From: Elusimicrobiota bacterium
GTDB lineage: Bacteria; Elusimicrobiota; Elusimicrobia; FEN-1173
Length of the DNA: 11,778 nt
Direction of reading: 5' to 3'
NCBI GenBank assembly: GCA_016207625.1
Contig: JACQPF010000051.1
Span: 1 to 11,778 of the forward strand
Under the pieces are notes generated by a model. The model saw only the letters and a list, made by a program, of their open reading frames with translations. It was not told the origin of the DNA and searched no databases. Positions 10,190-11,778 of the stretch are shown here, piece by piece (the first letter of the stretch is position 1; the number at the start of each line of letters is the position of its first letter). Both the position numbers and the translations under genes were made by a program.

Positions 10190-11778
10190 CCGCAAAAGAT
10201 ATTCTCCGGATGACCGAGCCGGGGGAGGCGAGGAAATGGTTGGAAGGCGCTAGCCTGAAAACCATAAGCGGACTTCCCGGGGGAAGCGAGGCCTGGTGGC
10301 TTTGGCTGAACCGGGAAACCCTCGCGCACGTCCTCGTCCTCACCTCCTCCGACGACGCCGCTCAAACCCTGTTTGACGATTTCCAGGCTCTTGAGCGCTG
10401 GCAGGACCCCGCTTCCCCCGGACGCGCCGTTTATTTTCCGGAAGACGAGCCCGACTCCCGCATCGCGGCCCTCTCCGCCTGGATGAGAACCGACCCCGAG
10501 ACGCGTGCTCCGTTCCTGATTGCGTCCTGGGAAATGGTCCATGCGCCTCTGCCGCCTCCCGAAGACTTCCAGAAATCCCATCGGAAACTGAATTTGGGGG
10601 ACCGCCGCAACCGGGACGAGTTCCTGGACCACCTCACCCTGCTCGGCTACAGCCGCGTCGACACCGTGGAGCAAACCGGCGAAGCGGCCGTCCGCGGCGA
10701 GGTGGTGGACTTGTGGTCCCCCGGATGGGATTATCCTGTTCGAATCCTTTGGCCCTTCGACCAAATAGAGTCCCTTCGGAAAATCGACCTCACCACCCAG
10801 CGTTCCACCGACGCGCTGGAGGTCGTCCTCGTCCGCCCCCTTCTGCCCAAAGGGCCTGCCGACGGGTTGCGGCCCGCCGGAACCTCCTTGCTCTCATATC
10901 TCGGCGAGGAGGGCGTGTTGTTTACGTCCCTCCTTCCTCCGGAGGCCGAGGCGTCCTGGGAAGGCCGGAGCATTCGGCGCGTGGACCCGGAATCCGGCGA
11001 CGTCAACGAACCCTATTTGAGCCTGCCGCCCCTGGCGGAGCCCGGCGACCGGATGGCTTTTTTTGTCTCCCATGTGAAAGACTGGTTGGCGCAGGATTGG
11101 CGGGTGTTGATTTTCTGCCACAACCCGGGCGAGCAGGAACGCATGGAGGAAATCCTGATTGAGCGGGACCGCGCGCTGGCCGATGAGATCAGAAGCCGGA
11201 GGATCGACTTCCCCATCGGCCCCTTGGTACGCGGGTTTTTGGACCCGGCGCGGAAGCTTGCCATTTTGTCGAACGGAGAGATCTTCGGCCGTTACCGGCG
11301 GCGCCTGCGGCTGCCCAAGTTCACCGGCGGGAAAACGCTCTCGGAAGTGTCGGAACTTTCCAGGGGCGATTACGTGGTGCATGAGCGTTTCGGAGTCGGG
11401 CGCTACTCGGGCCTGGAGCACATCCACGCGGGCGGCGTGGAAGCCGATTATTTGCGGCTGGAATACAAAGGAGGAGACCGTGTTTTTGTCCCTCTCTTTG
11501 AGTTCAAGCAAGTTCAAAAATACATCGGCGCGGAAGGGAAAAAACCGAAGATTTCCTCACTGGACACGGCCACTTGGGAACGCATGAAACAAGACGTGCA
11601 AGAATCGGTGGCGGAACTGGCCCGGGAGCTTCTGGCCCGTGCCGCCAAGCGGACGGCCCTTCCGGGGTTTTCCTTCCCGCCGGACTCCCATATGGAAAAG
11701 GAGTTCGCCGCCTCTTTCCTTTATGAGCTCACGCCGGATCAAGCCCGCGCTATTGAAGAAGCCAAGAGAGACATGGTC
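10186..11778 (+). CDS. mfd: Transcription-repair coupling factor Mfd (N-terminal half, cut by window edge)
   Basis: 531 codons are in the window, open to the right edge. Mfd displaces RNA polymerase stalled at DNA lesions and recruits UvrA. Seen here: a UvrB-like module starting ISGLPGGSEAWW, with YFPEDEPD, then LGYSRVDTVEQTGEAAVRGEVVDLW (residues about 153-177, in two parts) and PVRILWPFDQIESLR...TQRS; the RNA polymerase-interacting CarD-like domain beginning GDYVVHERFGVGRYSG at residue 394 with YLRLEYKGGDRVFVPL; and the linker LARELLARAAKR...FLYELTPDQARAIEEAKRDM leading into the helicase motor, whose Walker A lies just beyond the edge. The CarD-like domain starts about 80 residues earlier than in E. 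coli, mostly through a shorter stretch after TQRS. ATG 10186 overlaps the rlmD stop as ATGA and has no own Shine-Dalgarno, indicating translational coupling. Confidence 0.95.
   Translation, partial: MTAKDILRMTEPGEARKWLEGASLKTISGLPGGSEAWWLWLNRETLAHVLVLTSSDDAAQTLFDDFQALERWQDPASPGRAVYFPEDEPDSRIAALSAWMRTDPETRAPFLIASWEMVHAPLPPPEDFQKSHRKLNLGDRRNRDEFLDHLTLLGYSRVDTVEQTGEAAVRGEVVDLWSPGWDYPVRILWPFDQIESLRKIDLTTQRSTDALEVVLVRPLLPKGPADGLRPAGTSLLSYLGEEGVLFTSLLPPEAEASWEGRSIRRVDPESGDVNEPYLSLPPLAEPGDRMAFFVSHVKDWLAQDWRVLIFCHNPGEQERMEEILIERDRALADEIRSRRIDFPIGPLVRGFLDPARKLAILSNGEIFGRYRRRLRLPKFTGGKTLSEVSELSRGDYVVHERFGVGRYSGLEHIHAGGVEADYLRLEYKGGDRVFVPLFEFKQVQKYIGAEGKKPKISSLDTATWERMKQDVQESVAELARELLARAAKRTALPGFSFPPDSHMEKEFAASFLYELTPDQARAIEEAKRDMV

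Noticed and set aside
10108..10764. 218-codon minus-strand frame across the rlmD/mfd junction
   Set aside because: Antisense to two well-supported genes and without recognisable motifs.
1..11778. Mobile element, phage or integration site
   Set aside because: No transposase, integrase, terminal inverted repeats or tRNA were seen; base composition is even apart from the intergenic gap.

Overview
The window is GC-rich and almost completely coding. It has two divergent blocks separated by one AT-rich intergenic region of 120 bases (8413-8532). No tRNA, rRNA, CRISPR array, insertion sequence or phage gene was seen.

Left block (minus strand, 8412 down to base 1): one uninterrupted open reading frame of 2804 codons. 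It starts at an ATG at 8412 with a clear signal-peptide-like N-terminus and runs off the left edge without a stop. I checked every in-frame triplet from 8412 to 1 and found no stop. The predicted product is a giant mosaic protein. In order it shows: signal peptide; a domain with ChaN/TraB/TIKI-like histidine motifs; a linker; a GNAT acetyltransferase; a kinase-fold-like domain whose catalytic Asp appears to be replaced by Tyr; a short CPBP (CAAX protease-like) membrane module; a GT9/heptosyltransferase-like GT-B domain; a second, homologous CPBP module; about 545 residues of HEAT-like repeats; and the start of another kinase-fold-like domain at the window edge. Each recognisable piece is normally a separate protein. 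Their fusion behind a signal peptide is the most unusual thing here. No function can be assigned to the whole.

Right block (plus strand, 8533 to the right edge): a compact, translationally coupled housekeeping operon. It holds a DUF1805/YunC-like small protein, an RlmD-type 23S rRNA (uracil-C5) methyltransferase with TTG start overlapping the DUF1805 stop, and mfd (transcription-repair coupling factor), whose ATG overlaps the methyltransferase stop as ATGA. mfd is cut by the right edge just before its helicase motor.

Organism: bacterial, GC-rich, with a double-membrane-type toolkit (heptosyltransferase-like domain). Giant multidomain secreted or membrane ORFs carrying the 'QD-x-H' N-terminal domain with GNAT, CPBP and GT modules recall Omnitrophota (candidate phylum OP3) or a related PVC/Elusimicrobiota-like lineage. 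This is an inference from architecture, not a proven placement. The two blocks probably have unrelated jobs (surface or envelope giant protein versus RNA modification and DNA repair) and share only the intergenic control region, which carries a TTAACG(C/A)GTT direct repeat 22 bp apart.
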